Source: Pseudomonas gingeri (GTDB lineage: Bacteria; Pseudomonadota; Gammaproteobacteria; Pseudomonadales; Pseudomonadaceae). Taken from it: a stretch of 64,000 nucleotides of DNA. The position numbers and the translations under genes were made by a program. The notes under the pieces were generated by a model, which saw nothing but the letters and a program-made list of their open reading frames with translations, was not told the DNA's origin and ran no database searches. The DNA is taken from positions 600,343 to 664,342 of the forward strand of contig NZ_JACAOS010000003.1 in the NCBI RefSeq assembly GCF_013386165.1, read 5' to 3'. Below are positions 16,925-27,342 of the stretch, one piece after another (within the stretch, counting starts at the first letter, position 1; each line of letters starts with the position of its first letter).

Positions 16925-17126
16925 CGGGTTCGAGGTTCTTCGGTACTCGGCCGAAGCTAAGAAGGGAACGCGGTATGCCGCGGCTGCCCCCGCAACTGTA
17001 AACGGTTCGATAGCCCTGCAATGCCACTGCCTCCGGGCGGGAAGGCGCAAGGCCAGGCCGGTTCGCGCGCTTTCGAGAGCCAGCGCCGACCGCCCGACCG
17101 TAAGCCAGGAGACCTGCCTCGCAACC
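16925..17126 (+). promoter_or_regulatory. cobalamin (AdoCbl) riboswitch
   Basis: The leader before cobW carries the recognisable parts of a cobalamin riboswitch: an early stem around ttcgaggttcttcgg, the segment gctgcccccgcaactgtaaa, a cca(c)tgcctccgggcgggaagg arm, and the highly conserved B12 box gccaggagacctgcc at 17104-17118. The element ends about 105 bases before the cobW start. Such elements turn off cobalamin synthesis or uptake genes when coenzyme B12 is plentiful, so cobW, cobN and chlI/VWA are probably under its control. Outer boundaries are approximate. Confidence 0.9.
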
Positions 17127-17230
17127 GTTTCTCACTACAACCGGGCGGGGTGATCCGGTGGCGAACGCATCCGCGCCCAAGGGCCGCGGTTCTCGTCCCG
17201 TATGCCCGCCACTTTGCCAAAGGGCATCCG

Positions 17231-18304
17231 ATGAAAACACTGGCCAAGCTTCCCGTCACCATCGTCACCGGCTTCCTCGGCTCGGGCAAGACTACCCTGT
17301 TGCGCCATATGCTCGACAACGCCCAGGGCCGCCGCATCGCGGTGATCGTCAACGAGTTCGGCGAACTGGGCATCGACGGCGAGATCCTCAAGCAGTGCTC
17401 CATCGGCTGCACCGAAGAAGAAGCCAATGGCCGTGTCTATGAACTGGCCAACGGCTGCCTGTGCTGCACGGTCCAGGAAGAGTTTTTCCCGGTGATGCGT
17501 GAATTGGTCGCGCGGCGTGGCGACCTCGATCATATCCTGATCGAAACCTCCGGCCTGGCCTTGCCCAAGCCTCTGGTGCAAGCCTTCCAGTGGCCGGAAA
17601 TCCGCAGTGCCTGCACCGTCGACGCGGTGATCACCGTGGTCGACAGCCCGGCCGTGGCCGCCGGCACCTTCGCCGCGTTCCCGGATCAGGTCGATGCCCA
17701 GCGCAAGCTTGACCCGAACCTGGACCACGAATCGCCGCTGCACGAGCTGTTCGCCGACCAACTGTCCAGCGCCGACCTGGTGATTCTCAACAAGGCCGAC
17801 CTGATCAGCCCTGAAGACCTGGCCCGGGTGCGCCTGGAAGTGGCCGAAGAGCTGCCGCCGGCAGTGAAGGTCATCGAAGCCAGCAGCGGCCGCCTGCCAC
17901 TGGATGTGTTACTGGGCCTGGGCGCTGGCTCCGAGGAGCATATCGACGGTCGTCACAGTCACCACGATCACCACCACGGCGAAGACGGCGACGATCATGA
18001 CGACCACGACCATGATGCGTTCGACTCGATCTCCCTCGAACTGCCCCAGGCCGATGAAAGCCTGCTGCTGGACGCCCTGACGCAACTGGTGGTCAAGCAC
18101 GGCATCCTGCGGGTCAAGGGTTTCGCCGCTATCCCGAACAAGCCGATGCGCCTGCTGATCCAGGGCGTGGGCACGCGTTTCGACAAGCACTTCGACCGCG
18201 CCTGGACGGCGGACGAACCTCGTGTCACCCGCCTGGTGCTGATCGGCCAGGAACTGGATGCCGCGCTGCTTGAATCGACCCTGCGCGCCGCGCTGACGGC
18301 CTGA
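17231..18304 (+). CDS. cobW: cobalamin biosynthesis GTPase CobW (metal chaperone)
   Basis: The ATG at 17231 gives 357 residues; the longer frame runs back through the riboswitch and is not coding. The P-loop is GFLGSGKTT (near residue 14), followed by the G3E-family GXLCC metal motif in NGCLCCTVQEEF, and the guanine-specificity motif NKAD. A histidine/aspartate-rich stretch (residues about 240-262, e.g. HSHHDHHHGEDGDDHDDHDH) precedes the CobW C-terminal domain and is a likely metal buffer. CobW-type proteins deliver cobalt to the CobN chelatase. The gene ends 3 bases before cobN. Confidence 0.93.
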   Translation: MKTLAKLPVTIVTGFLGSGKTTLLRHMLDNAQGRRIAVIVNEFGELGIDGEILKQCSIGCTEEEANGRVYELANGCLCCTVQEEFFPVMRELVARRGDLDHILIETSGLALPKPLVQAFQWPEIRSACTVDAVITVVDSPAVAAGTFAAFPDQVDAQRKLDPNLDHESPLHELFADQLSSADLVILNKADLISPEDLARVRLEVAEELPPAVKVIEASSGRLPLDVLLGLGAGSEEHIDGRHSHHDHHHGEDGDDHDDHDHDAFDSISLELPQADESLLLDALTQLVVKHGILRVKGFAAIPNKPMRLLIQGVGTRFDKHFDRAWTADEPRVTRLVLIGQELDAALLESTLRAALTA

Positions 18305-18307
18305 CCC

Positions 18308-21300
18308 ATGCACCTGCTCAGGACCCAGCCCGGCGGTTTCGTGTCGGATGACAACATCGCCGACCTGGGACAAACCCCCGCCGAGCTGGTGATCCTGTGC
18401 AGCGGTGATTCAAGCCTGGCATTACTCGCCGAAGCGGCGCAGCAACTGCCTGACGATTATCCAAGTCTGCGCCTGGCCAACCCCATGCAGGTGCAGAACC
18501 ATGCCTCGGTCGACCTCTATGTCGACCAGGTGCTGCAACACGCCCGAGTCATCCTGTTGTCGTTGCACGGCGGAATCGGCTACTGGCGCTACGGTATCGA
18601 GCGGCTGGTGCAACTGGCCGAGCGCGGGGTAACCCTGATCCTGGTGCCGGGGGACGATCGTCCGGACCCGGAACTGAGCGACCTGAGCACGGTGCCTGCT
18701 GCCGAGGGCGAACGGCTTTGGCATTTCCTGCGGCAGGGCGGCATGGGCAATGCCCTGGACCTGTATCGCTGTCTCGCCCATCGTTGGTTGGGGCGCGACT
18801 ATGCCTGGGAAGAACCGAAGCCTTTGCCGCGTACGGCGATCTATCACCCACAGCGCCATGACGCCGGGCTGGCGGGCTGGCGGGCTGACTGGCAGGTCGG
18901 TCAACCGGTCGCGGCGTTGTTGTTCTACCGCTCGCACTTGCAGGCGGCGAATACCGCCTTTGTCGATGTGTTCTGCCAGCGCTTGCTGGCGGCCGGGCTC
19001 AATCCGCTGCCGATTGCCGTGGCCAGTCTCAAGGAGCCCGGCTGCCTGAGCGTGGTCGAGGACCTGCTGGACGAGGTGGCGGCGGCGGTGATCCTCAATA
19101 CCACCGGCTTTGCCCAGTCCAGTCCCGAGGCCCCGCACCTGCGCCCGTTTCGCCGGGATATCCCGGTGATCCAGGCCATCTGCGCCCAGGACAACGAGCC
19201 CGGTTGGCAGGCCAGCGAGCAGGGCCTTGGGCCCCGTGACCTGGCGATGCACATTGCCTTGCCGGAACTGGACGGGCGCATCATCAGCCGGCCCATCAGC
19301 TTCAAGGACCTGGCCTGGCGCAGCGAGCGCAGCCAGAGCGATGTGGTCTGCTACCGCGCCCAGCCCGAACGCATGGATTTCGTCGCCGAACTGGCCCGTC
19401 GCTGGGTCGATCTGGCGCGGGTGCCCAATGCGGAAAAACGCATCGCCCTGATCCTCGCCAACTACCCGACCCGCGATGGTCGGATCGGTAACGGCGTGGG
19501 CCTGGATACGCCGGCAGCGGCGCTGAATATTCTGCGGGCGCTCAAGGATCAGGGTTATCCGCTGAGCGATACGTTGCCCGAGAGCGGTACGGCGCTGATC
19601 CAGGCCTTGCTCGGCGGTGTCAGCAACGACCTCGACAGCCTTGACCTGCGGCCTTGTCACCAGAGCATGGCCCTGGCGGACTATCAGGCGATGTTCGAGC
19701 GCCTGCCCGAGGTCAATCGCCAGGCGGTGCTGGCGCGCTGGGGCCGACCGGAACAGGACCCGATGTTCCGTGGCGGCCGGATGATGGTCGCCGGCCTGCG
19801 TTTTGGCCTGACCTTCGTCGGCATCCAGCCGGCCCGGGGTTATCAGGTCGATGCCAGCGCGGTCTACCATGACCCGGACCTGGTGCCGCCCCACGGCTAC
19901 CTGGCGTTCTATTTCTGGTTGCGGCACACCTATGGCAGCCACGGACTGATCCATGTCGGCAAGCACGGCAACCTGGAGTGGCTGCCCGGCAAGGGCGTCG
20001 GCCTGTCGCAGCAGTGCTGGCCGGACGCGTTGCTGGGGCCCTTGCCGAATATCTACCCGTTTATCGTCAACGATCCGGGCGAGGGCGCCCAGGCCAAGCG
20101 CCGGACCCAGGCGGTGATCATCGATCACCTGATGCCGCCGCTGACCCGGGCCGAGACCTACGGGCCATTGCGCGACCTGGAGCTGTTGGCCGACGAGTAC
20201 TACGAGGCGCAGTTGCTCGATCCGCGCCGTGCCCGCGAATTGCAACGTGACATCCTCAAGTTGGTCCGCGAGACGCAGATCGACCGTGAGCTGCAACTGG
20301 ATGCGGGCCTGAACAGCGATGCCGACGCCGCGATCTGGCTGCCCCGGCTGGACACCTACCTCTGCGACTTGAAGGAGTCGCAGATCCGTGACGGCCTGCA
20401 TGTGTTCGGCGAGTCGCCGACCGGGCGCTTGCGCATCGATACCCTGCTGGCCCTGCTGCGGATTCCTCGTGGCGACGGCCGCGGTGCCCAATCCAGCCTG
20501 CTACGGGCCCTGGCCAAGGCCTTTGAAATGGGCTTCGACCCGTTGGACTGCGCCCTGGCCGAACCCTGGGGCGGGCCGCGTCCGCAGTGGCTGCAAAACG
20601 TCAGTGAGGAAACCTGGCGCACGGCCGGCGACAGCCGCGAGCGCCTCGAACTGTTTGCCGCCGAGCTGATCGAGCGTGCGCTGCAAGGTGTGTTCGAGTG
20701 GCCGGAAAGCACGCTGTGGGCCGATGTGCGGCTGATCATCGACGGGCTGCTGAGCGTGGTCGCGCCGCGCCTGGATGCCTGCGGCCCGGCGGAGATGGGC
20801 GGTCTGCTCGCTGCCCTGGCCGGGCGTTTCGTACCGGCGGGGCCGAGCGGTGCGCCGAGTCGCGGACGCCTGGATGTGCTGCCCACCGGGCGCAATTTCT
20901 TTTCCGTGGACGTGCGCAACCTGCCGACCACCACGGCCTGGCGCATTGGTTTTCAGTCGGCCAACCTGATTCTCGAACGGCATTTGCAGGACCATGGCGA
21001 CCATTTGCGCCAGCTCGGCCTCTCGGTCTGGGGCACGGCGACCATGCGCACCGGTGGCGACGATATCGCCCAGGCCATGGCGCTGATGGGCGTGCGGCCG
21101 GTTTGGGCAACCGGCAGCCAGCGAGTCGACGATTTCGAGATCCTGCCCCTGAGCCTGCTGGACCGTCCGCGGGTGGACGTGACGTTGCGGGTGTCCGGGT
21201 TTTTCCGCGATGCCTTTGCCAATCTGATCCGCCTGTTCGACGCGGCCGTGCAGGCCGTGGCGGCGCTGGACGAGCCGGCGGAGCTGAATCCGCTGGCCGC

Positions 21301-22081
21301 CAGGGTCCGCGCCGAGCGTGAGCAGTTGCAGGCCGAAGGCCTGGATGAGGAACAGGCGGCCCGTCAGGCCGGCTGGCGAATTTTCGGCGCCAAACCAGGT
21401 GCCTATGGCGCCGGTGTGCAGAACGCCATCGACGGGCGCTTGTGGCAGAGCCGCGAGGACCTGGCCGAGGTCTATCTGAACTGGGGCGGTTATGCCTATG
21501 GTGGCCAGGATGAAGGTACGGCGGCGCGCGGGCAATTTGCGCAACGGCTGGGCCAGGTCCAGGCGGTGCTGCAAAACCAGGATAACCGTGAGCACGACCT
21601 GCTCGACTCCAACGATTACTACCAGTTCCAGGGCGGCATGCTGGCGGCGGTGGAGACCCTGCGCGGCACACAGGCCGCCAGTTATCATGGCGACCACAGC
21701 CAGCCGGACCTGCCGAAGATCCGTACGCTCAAGGACGAATTGAACCGGGTGATCCGCTCGCGGGCGGCAAACCCGAAATGGATCGACGGGGTCAAGCGCC
21801 ATGGCTACAAGGGCGCGTTCGAGCTGGCAGCGACCGTCGACAACCTGTTTGCCTTCGACGCCACCACCGGCCTGATCGACGATCACCAGTATGCGTTGCT
21901 GGCTGACGCCTACCTGCTGGACCCGGACACCCGTGACTTTGTCCGCCAGCACAATCCTGCGGCGTTGCGGGACATGACCGAGCGCTTGCTGGAAGCCCAG
22001 CAGCGCGGGTTGTGGAGCGAGCCCGGCGAGTACCGCGAGGCGCTGGAAAACCTGCTGCTGGATATAGAAGAAGATTCCTGA
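18308..22081 (+). CDS. cobN: cobaltochelatase large subunit CobN
   Basis: This 1257-residue protein has the full length expected for CobN (also called BchH-like). It contains HGNLEWLPGKGVGLS, YPFIVNDPGEGAQAKRR, the PTGRNFFSVDVRNLPT segment and ATMRTGGDDIAQAM, all typical of the CobN/BchH family. CobN binds hydrogenobyrinic acid a,c-diamide and inserts Co2+ with ATP hydrolysis supplied by the smaller subunits. It is 3 bases after cobW and 12 bases before the chlI start, so one transcript from the riboswitch is likely. No frameshift or missing block was noticed. Confidence 0.95.
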   Translation: MHLLRTQPGGFVSDDNIADLGQTPAELVILCSGDSSLALLAEAAQQLPDDYPSLRLANPMQVQNHASVDLYVDQVLQHARVILLSLHGGIGYWRYGIERLVQLAERGVTLILVPGDDRPDPELSDLSTVPAAEGERLWHFLRQGGMGNALDLYRCLAHRWLGRDYAWEEPKPLPRTAIYHPQRHDAGLAGWRADWQVGQPVAALLFYRSHLQAANTAFVDVFCQRLLAAGLNPLPIAVASLKEPGCLSVVEDLLDEVAAAVILNTTGFAQSSPEAPHLRPFRRDIPVIQAICAQDNEPGWQASEQGLGPRDLAMHIALPELDGRIISRPISFKDLAWRSERSQSDVVCYRAQPERMDFVAELARRWVDLARVPNAEKRIALILANYPTRDGRIGNGVGLDTPAAALNILRALKDQGYPLSDTLPESGTALIQALLGGVSNDLDSLDLRPCHQSMALADYQAMFERLPEVNRQAVLARWGRPEQDPMFRGGRMMVAGLRFGLTFVGIQPARGYQVDASAVYHDPDLVPPHGYLAFYFWLRHTYGSHGLIHVGKHGNLEWLPGKGVGLSQQCWPDALLGPLPNIYPFIVNDPGEGAQAKRRTQAVIIDHLMPPLTRAETYGPLRDLELLADEYYEAQLLDPRRARELQRDILKLVRETQIDRELQLDAGLNSDADAAIWLPRLDTYLCDLKESQIRDGLHVFGESPTGRLRIDTLLALLRIPRGDGRGAQSSLLRALAKAFEMGFDPLDCALAEPWGGPRPQWLQNVSEETWRTAGDSRERLELFAAELIERALQGVFEWPESTLWADVRLIIDGLLSVVAPRLDACGPAEMGGLLAALAGRFVPAGPSGAPSRGRLDVLPTGRNFFSVDVRNLPTTTAWRIGFQSANLILERHLQDHGDHLRQLGLSVWGTATMRTGGDDIAQAMALMGVRPVWATGSQRVDDFEILPLSLLDRPRVDVTLRVSGFFRDAFANLIRLFDAAVQAVAALDEPAELNPLAARVRAEREQLQAEGLDEEQAARQAGWRIFGAKPGAYGAGVQNAIDGRLWQSREDLAEVYLNWGGYAYGGQDEGTAARGQFAQRLGQVQAVLQNQDNREHDLLDSNDYYQFQGGMLAAVETLRGTQAASYHGDHSQPDLPKIRTLKDELNRVIRSRAANPKWIDGVKRHGYKGAFELAATVDNLFAFDATTGLIDDHQYALLADAYLLDPDTRDFVRQHNPAALRDMTERLLEAQQRGLWSEPGEYREALENLLLDIEEDS

Positions 22082-22093
22082 GGTGTGCAAGCC

Positions 22094-23107
22094 ATGAGCG
22101 ATACCCCGCATTTCCCGCTGTCGGCGGTGGTCGGTGCTGACGACCTGAAGCTGGCGCTGTGCCTGACGGCCATTGACCCGAAGATCGGCGGTGTACTGAT
22201 CGAGGGCCCACGGGGCATGGCCAAGTCGACCCTGGCCCGTGGCCTGGCGGATCTGCTGGCCAGCGGGTTGTTCGTCACCTTGCCCCTGGGGGCGACGGAA
22301 GAGCGGCTGGTGGGCACCCTCGATCTGGACGCGGCCCTGGGCGAAGGCCGGGCGCAGTTTTCTCCTGGCGTATTGGCGAAGGCTGATGGCGGGGTGCTCT
22401 ACGTCGATGAGGTCAATCTGCTGGCCGACCATCTGGTGGACCTGTTGCTGGACGTCGCCGCCAGTGGTGTCAATCGGGTCGAGCGCGATGGCATTTCCCA
22501 TCGGCACTCGGCGCGGTTCGTATTGATCGGCACCATGAACCCGGAAGAGGGCGAGTTGCGCCCGCAGTTGCTGGACCGTTTCGGTCTGAATGTGGCGCTC
22601 AGCGGTCAGCCGCAGCCGAGCGAGCGTGGGCAGATTATTCGTCGACGTCTGGACTTTGATAACGACCCGCAAGGTTTTTGCGAAGTGTGGGCGCCGGAGC
22701 AGGAGGCCTTGCGCGAGCGCTGTCGGCAGGCCCGGACACGCCTGCCGGAGATTGCCCTGGATGACCAGGCCCTGGCGGCGATTACCGAGCGCTGTTTTGC
22801 CGCGGGTGTCGACGGCATGCGCGCGGACCTGGTCTGGTTGCGTGCCGCCCGGGCCCATGCGGCCTGGCGTGGTGCCGGGCAGATCACGGCGGAGGATATC
22901 GAGGCGGTGGCCGAGTTTGCCTTGCGTCATCGTCGTCGCGACGTCGTGCCGCCGACCTCGGCGCCGGCTTCGAATCCTGCTGCTACACCCCAGGCGGCCA
23001 GCGAATCGGTTGCGCAAAATGGCCAGGGACAATGGGGTGAACTGCCGGCCCAGGCGTTGCCGGTCGGGGCACGGCGGGAAATTCCGAGCTGGCCAAAAAA
23101 GCCCTAG
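22094..23107 (+). CDS. AAA+ ATPase subunit of cobalt chelatase (ChlI/BchI-like), short product
   Basis: The ATG at 22094 gives 337 residues; a GTG at 22085 is possible but less well placed. The AAA+ core has Walker A GPRGMAKST, Walker B VLYVDEVNLLADH, sensor GTMNPEEGELRPQLLDRFGL and the ChlI-type domain to about residue 285. A linker of about 50 residues (Ala/Pro-rich, ending PSWPKKP) leads to the TAG at 23105. The last sense codons form an A-AAA-AAG slippery site with a hairpin 6 bases downstream, so part of the ribosomes should move to the -1 frame and add the VWA domain. The ATPase drives metal insertion by CobN. Confidence 0.92.
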   Translation: MSDTPHFPLSAVVGADDLKLALCLTAIDPKIGGVLIEGPRGMAKSTLARGLADLLASGLFVTLPLGATEERLVGTLDLDAALGEGRAQFSPGVLAKADGGVLYVDEVNLLADHLVDLLLDVAASGVNRVERDGISHRHSARFVLIGTMNPEEGELRPQLLDRFGLNVALSGQPQPSERGQIIRRRLDFDNDPQGFCEVWAPEQEALRERCRQARTRLPEIALDDQALAAITERCFAAGVDGMRADLVWLRAARAHAAWRGAGQITAEDIEAVAEFALRHRRRDVVPPTSAPASNPAATPQAASESVAQNGQGQWGELPAQALPVGARREIPSWPKKP

Positions 23108-23141
23108 GCATCCGCCCTCGACAGACACTGGGGGCGGATGC
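23095..23141 (+). promoter_or_regulatory. programmed -1 frameshift site: slippery heptamer plus stem-loop
   Basis: In the chlI frame the codons read CCA AAA AAG CCC TAG, so 23095-23101 is the classical heptamer A-AAA-AAG. The spacer is 6 bases (23102-23107, including the stop). It is followed by a perfect 10-bp stem, 23108-23117 (gcatccgccc) with 23132-23141 (gggcggatgc), with a 14-base loop that can pair further. A shift of -1 at the heptamer joins exactly the frame of the VWA coding region, which has no ATG, GTG or TTG of its own before 23161 although it reads as protein from the shift point. The predicted fusion is 559 residues. Confidence 0.85.
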
Positions 23142-23772
23142 GAAACCTCGCTCAGGTCGCTTGTCTGGCGGTCGTCAAGGTGTCAGTCGGGCCGCTGAGA
23201 GCGGCGCGATCAGTTGGGTGGAGACCTTGTTGGGTGGGCGCCCGCGTTCGCCCAAGGATCTGCGTTTTCGTCCGCGCAGTCGTTCGCCCCATGAACTGTG
23301 GCTGGTGATTGTCGATGCGTCGGCCTCGACCCGTCGGCATCAGGCGTTGAGTGAGGCCAAGGGACTGCTTGCGCAGGTGTTTGACGATGCTTACCGGCAG
23401 CGCGCACGCCTGGCGTTGATGACCGCCAGCGGCGATCGGCCCACGTGGCAGCTTCAGGGCTTGAAGGCCTCGAGTGACTTGCGCGATTGGCTGGAGGGTT
23501 TGGGGGCCGGCGGTGGCACGCCGTTGCAGGCGGCGCTGGCGGAAGCGGCGCAGTGGTTGGCCAAGCGGCAGAAGCGTAATGGGGCTGAGTGTCAGCGAGT
23601 GTTGCTGCTGACGGACGGGCGCTTGAAAGCCTGGTCGGGCTTACCGGTCTTCAACTGCCAGGCGTTGCTGGTGGACCTGGAAAAAGGTCCGATTCGCCTG
23701 GGTCGAGCCGTGCAGTTGGCGGCGGAACTCGGCGCCGAGTACCGGCATATCGAAGCGCTGTCGACGCTCTGA
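23101..23772 (+). CDS. VWA domain of cobalt chelatase ChlD-like subunit, expressed by -1 frameshift
   Basis: This frame is given from the frameshift point. It adds 223 residues, beginning ALGIRPRQTLGADAKPR, to the 336 residues read from chlI. It contains a von Willebrand factor A domain with the metal-ion-dependent adhesion site DASAS, then GGGTPLQAAL and LLLTDGR. In chelatases the ATPase-VWA (ChlD/CobT-like) subunit bridges the ATPase ring and CobN. An independent TTG start at 23161 would give a 203-residue free VWA protein, but no good ribosome-binding site is seen there, and the protein-like sequence before 23161 argues for the frameshift product. Confidence 0.85.
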   Translation, partial: ALGIRPRQTLGADAKPRSGRLSGGRQGVSRAAESGAISWVETLLGGRPRSPKDLRFRPRSRSPHELWLVIVDASASTRRHQALSEAKGLLAQVFDDAYRQRARLALMTASGDRPTWQLQGLKASSDLRDWLEGLGAGGGTPLQAALAEAAQWLAKRQKRNGAECQRVLLLTDGRLKAWSGLPVFNCQALLVDLEKGPIRLGRAVQLAAELGAEYRHIEALSTL

Positions 23773-23803
23773 CCGGCGCCCAAAAAGCGCGTTGTACGCG
23801 GTC

Positions 23804-23938
23804 TTGTGGTGAGCGGGCTTGCCCGCGCTGGGGGGCGAAGCGCCCCTAAAACCAGAGAATTCGTTCTGCCTGACACAGCGAGGTGTCCGGTTTTGCGACT
23901 GCTTCGCAGTCGAGCGCGGGCAAGCCCGCTCGCCACAA
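23804..23938. repeat. REPIN of the GAGCGGGCTTGCCCGC family
   Basis: Two inverted REPs (gtgagcgggcttgcccgcgc and its complement ending gcccgctcgccacaa) are separated by about 85 bases. The interior carries its own short palindromes, ggggcgaagcgcccc and gactgcttcgcagtc. A second copy with the same interior plan lies at 62833-62966. This family differs from the one in the 10544-11252 array. It lies between the VWA frame and a convergent small gene. Confidence 0.88.
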
Positions 23939-23966
23939 AATCACGCCAAGCTTGAGAACGTTGCGG

Positions 23967-24230
23967 TTACGCCGACAACGTCCAAGGCTGCAGGTCGTAG
24001 CCTTTCTGGCTCAACTCCGCACGGGCCTGTTGCAGCAGGCTGACCAACTGCTCGGAGTCGGAGTAGGCGCTGCAAGGAATCTGCTGGCGACCGATGCTGT
24101 TGTTGGTACGGTCGATCACGGTCAGGCTCAGTTCGCCTTTATCCTGCGCAACCCAGGCAACACACTGGAATGGCTTAAGGGCCTGGCCGGCCATCAGAAG
24201 TGCTTCGTTCATACGGAGCGGGGCGTTCAT
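23967..24230 (-). CDS. small conserved hypothetical protein
   Basis: The ATG at 24230 is chosen because GAGAG lies 8-12 bases upstream; the TTG at 24245 is an alternative. The product has 87 residues, no signal peptide and no membrane segment. The middle (FQCVAWVAQDKGELSLTVID) reads like a small beta-rich fold, and the C-terminus (EQLVSLLQQARAELSQKGYD) is helical. I do not recognise the family. The 347-base gap to the next gene (24246-24592) holds regulatory sequence for the sigma-54 regulator and nothing that looks coding. Confidence 0.6.
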   Translation of the reverse strand: MNAPLRMNEALLMAGQALKPFQCVAWVAQDKGELSLTVIDRTNNSIGRQQIPCSAYSDSEQLVSLLQQARAELSQKGYDLQPWTLSA

Positions 24231-24527
24231 CGGGTTTTCTCTCAAGTATGCCCAAACAGTTCACTGGACCGTCGGCTTGGGCTCACCGTTTCGGTCGGTT
24301 ACTTGTACTGATGTCCGATCGCAGGCATCAGGTCACACAAGTCATAAAGTTTTTTTCACTTTCTTTCATATACTCAACTCGAGCCCCAAGAACGGCACGC
24401 CAGCCCAGACAGGGCTGCTTGGGGATTGAGCAAAGGCTCTGGCCCGCGGCTTTTCGAGCTGGTGGCTTATCCGTTAGCAGGTTTATAACCAAACGGTACA
24501 AGTCTTCGTCAAGTTCTTGCTAGTGTT

Positions 24528-24552
24528 ACAAGCAGGCTTGCCAACTGCTTGT
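24528..24552. promoter_or_regulatory. inverted repeat upstream of the sigma-54 regulator gene
   Basis: Perfect 8-base arms, acaagcag (24528-24535) and ctgcttgt (24545-24552), flank a 9-base spacer, ending 40 bases before the ATG at 24593. The flanking DNA is AT-rich (ctaataaatatttaaaac follows). It could be an operator for autoregulation or another regulator's site; no factor can be named. Confidence 0.4.
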
Positions 24553-24592
24553 TTCTAATAAATATTTAAAACTCTGGCGCCAAGGATCAGTC

Positions 24593-25918
<1,326 letters not shown>

Positions 25919-25936
25919 GGCGCGGGGAGCGAAACG

Positions 25937-25972
25937 AAAAGGCCCGCAACGTTTGCACGTTGCGGGCCTTTT
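25937..25972. terminator. bidirectional intrinsic terminator between the regulator and fapF
   Basis: A perfect 16-bp stem (25937-25952 with 25957-25972; core ggcccgcaacgt / acgttgcgggcc) with a 4-base loop is flanked by A's on one side and T's on the other. It serves the convergent sigma-54 regulator and fap operon. Confidence 0.92.
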
Positions 25973-25985
25973 CCATGGGCCTGAC

Positions 25986-27293
25986 TCAGAAGTAGTAGGG
26001 GAACTTCACGCTGAAAGAGAAGTTCGGCGCGTCGGGGGTCATGCCCAGGGACAGCATGGGCACTATGGTGAGCTTGGGAGTGGCGGCAATGGTCATGCCG
26101 ATGTTGAAGAACCCCGAGTTGGCATCGCTGCCAACCACGCTCTGCCAGGGTTGCCCGCTTTGCTGGAGACTGCTGCGGCGTTGCACCAGATCCGAGACCG
26201 AGAAGGACATGCTCATCTTCTCGTTCAAGGCGAAGGCCACACCGGCACCGATCTGGAAGCTGTCGCCGAGCCTGACCTTGCCGGGGACGACCACACCCTG
26301 TTCCGCACTGATATCGCCGAACGATTCCTCGAAGTTGTGCGTGTAGGCCAGGGTGCCGAACAGCACGGCCGGGTCAAAGGTCTTGACCAGCGAGATACCC
26401 GGTGTGACAGACCAGACGCCGTTGCCGGTGGGCAGGCTTTGTGGATAGGTCAGGCTGTTGCTTTGAGACGAGGTGAGGAACTTGATGCCATACGGATCCT
26501 TGCCGGTAGGTGCCTTGATCCGGAAGCTGAAGACTGCATCCGGCCAGTTCTCCGATTCGTCGAGAAACTTGTAGGCCACGCCGACGTTGACGTCGCCCAG
26601 GGCCGGATCCTGTGTCACCGATTGCTCGACGGTGGTCGCGGCCGCGCCGCCGTTGCCACCTCCCGCCTGATAGACCGAGTCCCGGTAGACAATGGGAGCA
26701 TTTATGTCGAACTGCCATCTATTGTCGAGGTTATAACGGGCGGTCAGGTCGAGTGTCCAGGTGTCGGATTTGATCCGGTCCAGGTTGATATTGCCGAGGA
26801 AGATCGAGTCCAGGGCTAGAAACCCGTTGAGAAACAGCTGTCGGGTATCGTAGTGCGAATAGGTGAGTCCCGTCTCGACACTGAACTTGCCATTGCCGAA
26901 GAAGCCGCTGGCCTCGTTGTACAGATCGGAGACACTCTGGGCCGGCGCCGAATCATCCTTGAGCGATTGGCCGTAAGAGGAACCCGAAGTGGCAGAAGCT
27001 GATCCCGGGGCGCTTGCGCCGGCTCCCGCAGCCGCTACCGTTTGCCCCTTTTTCAGGTCCGCAGGGGATTTCACGAGGCGCTTGGGCGGCGGCGCTACCG
27101 GCTGATCTTCGACCTGTTTCACCCGCTGTTCCAGTACCGACAACGCCTGTTGCTGTTGTACGTAGCGTTGTTTCAGCTCTTGGAGTTCCTGTTTCAGGGC
27201 CTCGACTTCAGCATCGGGCGCTGCCTGTAGCATCGCCGCCGGGAAGAGCGCACCCACACATACCGCCATGCGTAACGAGAGCGATAGAGACAT
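25986..27293 (-). CDS. fapF: functional amyloid outer-membrane secretion pore FapF
   Basis: This 435-residue protein has a signal peptide ending near LQAAPDAE, then a coiled-coil segment (about residues 27-65, [20 protein letters not shown]), an Ala/Gly/Ser linker, and a beta-barrel ending in FSVKFPYYF with a terminal aromatic residue typical of outer-membrane proteins. FapF is the trimeric channel that exports Fap amyloid subunits. It is the last gene of fapABCDEF and is followed by a strong terminator. It starts 49 bases after fapE. Confidence 0.93.
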   Translation of the reverse strand: MSLSLSLRMAVCVGALFPAAMLQAAPDAEVEALKQELQELKQRYVQQQQALSVLEQRVKQVEDQPVAPPPKRLVKSPADLKKGQTVAAAGAGASAPGSASATSGSSYGQSLKDDSAPAQSVSDLYNEASGFFGNGKFSVETGLTYSHYDTRQLFLNGFLALDSIFLGNINLDRIKSDTWTLDLTARYNLDNRWQFDINAPIVYRDSVYQAGGGNGGAAATTVEQSVTQDPALGDVNVGVAYKFLDESENWPDAVFSFRIKAPTGKDPYGIKFLTSSQSNSLTYPQSLPTGNGVWSVTPGISLVKTFDPAVLFGTLAYTHNFEESFGDISAEQGVVVPGKVRLGDSFQIGAGVAFALNEKMSMSFSVSDLVQRRSSLQQSGQPWQSVVGSDANSGFFNIGMTIAATPKLTIVPMLSLGMTPDAPNFSFSVKFPYYF

Positions 27294-27342
27294 GAAATAA
27301 GTCGTCCTTTTCTGACATCCAATGGTCGAAAATGAGCGTAGT

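Noticed and set aside
17021..17230. N-terminal extension of cobW by 70 residues
   Set aside because: This part of the frame lies in the cobalamin riboswitch and leader; CobW homology begins at the ATG at 17231.
18422..20491. 689-codon open frame on the minus strand
   Set aside because: Antisense to the N-terminal half of cobN; no protein-like motif.
20501..23128. 875-codon open frame on the minus strand
   Set aside because: It lies antisense to cobN and chlI, has no recognisable domain and reads as low-complexity Gln/Arg/Gly sequence.
23161..23772. Independent start of the VWA gene at TTG 23161
   Set aside because: No ribosome-binding site is seen and the same frame is protein-like before it; the -1 frameshift explains expression better, though the TTG cannot be excluded.
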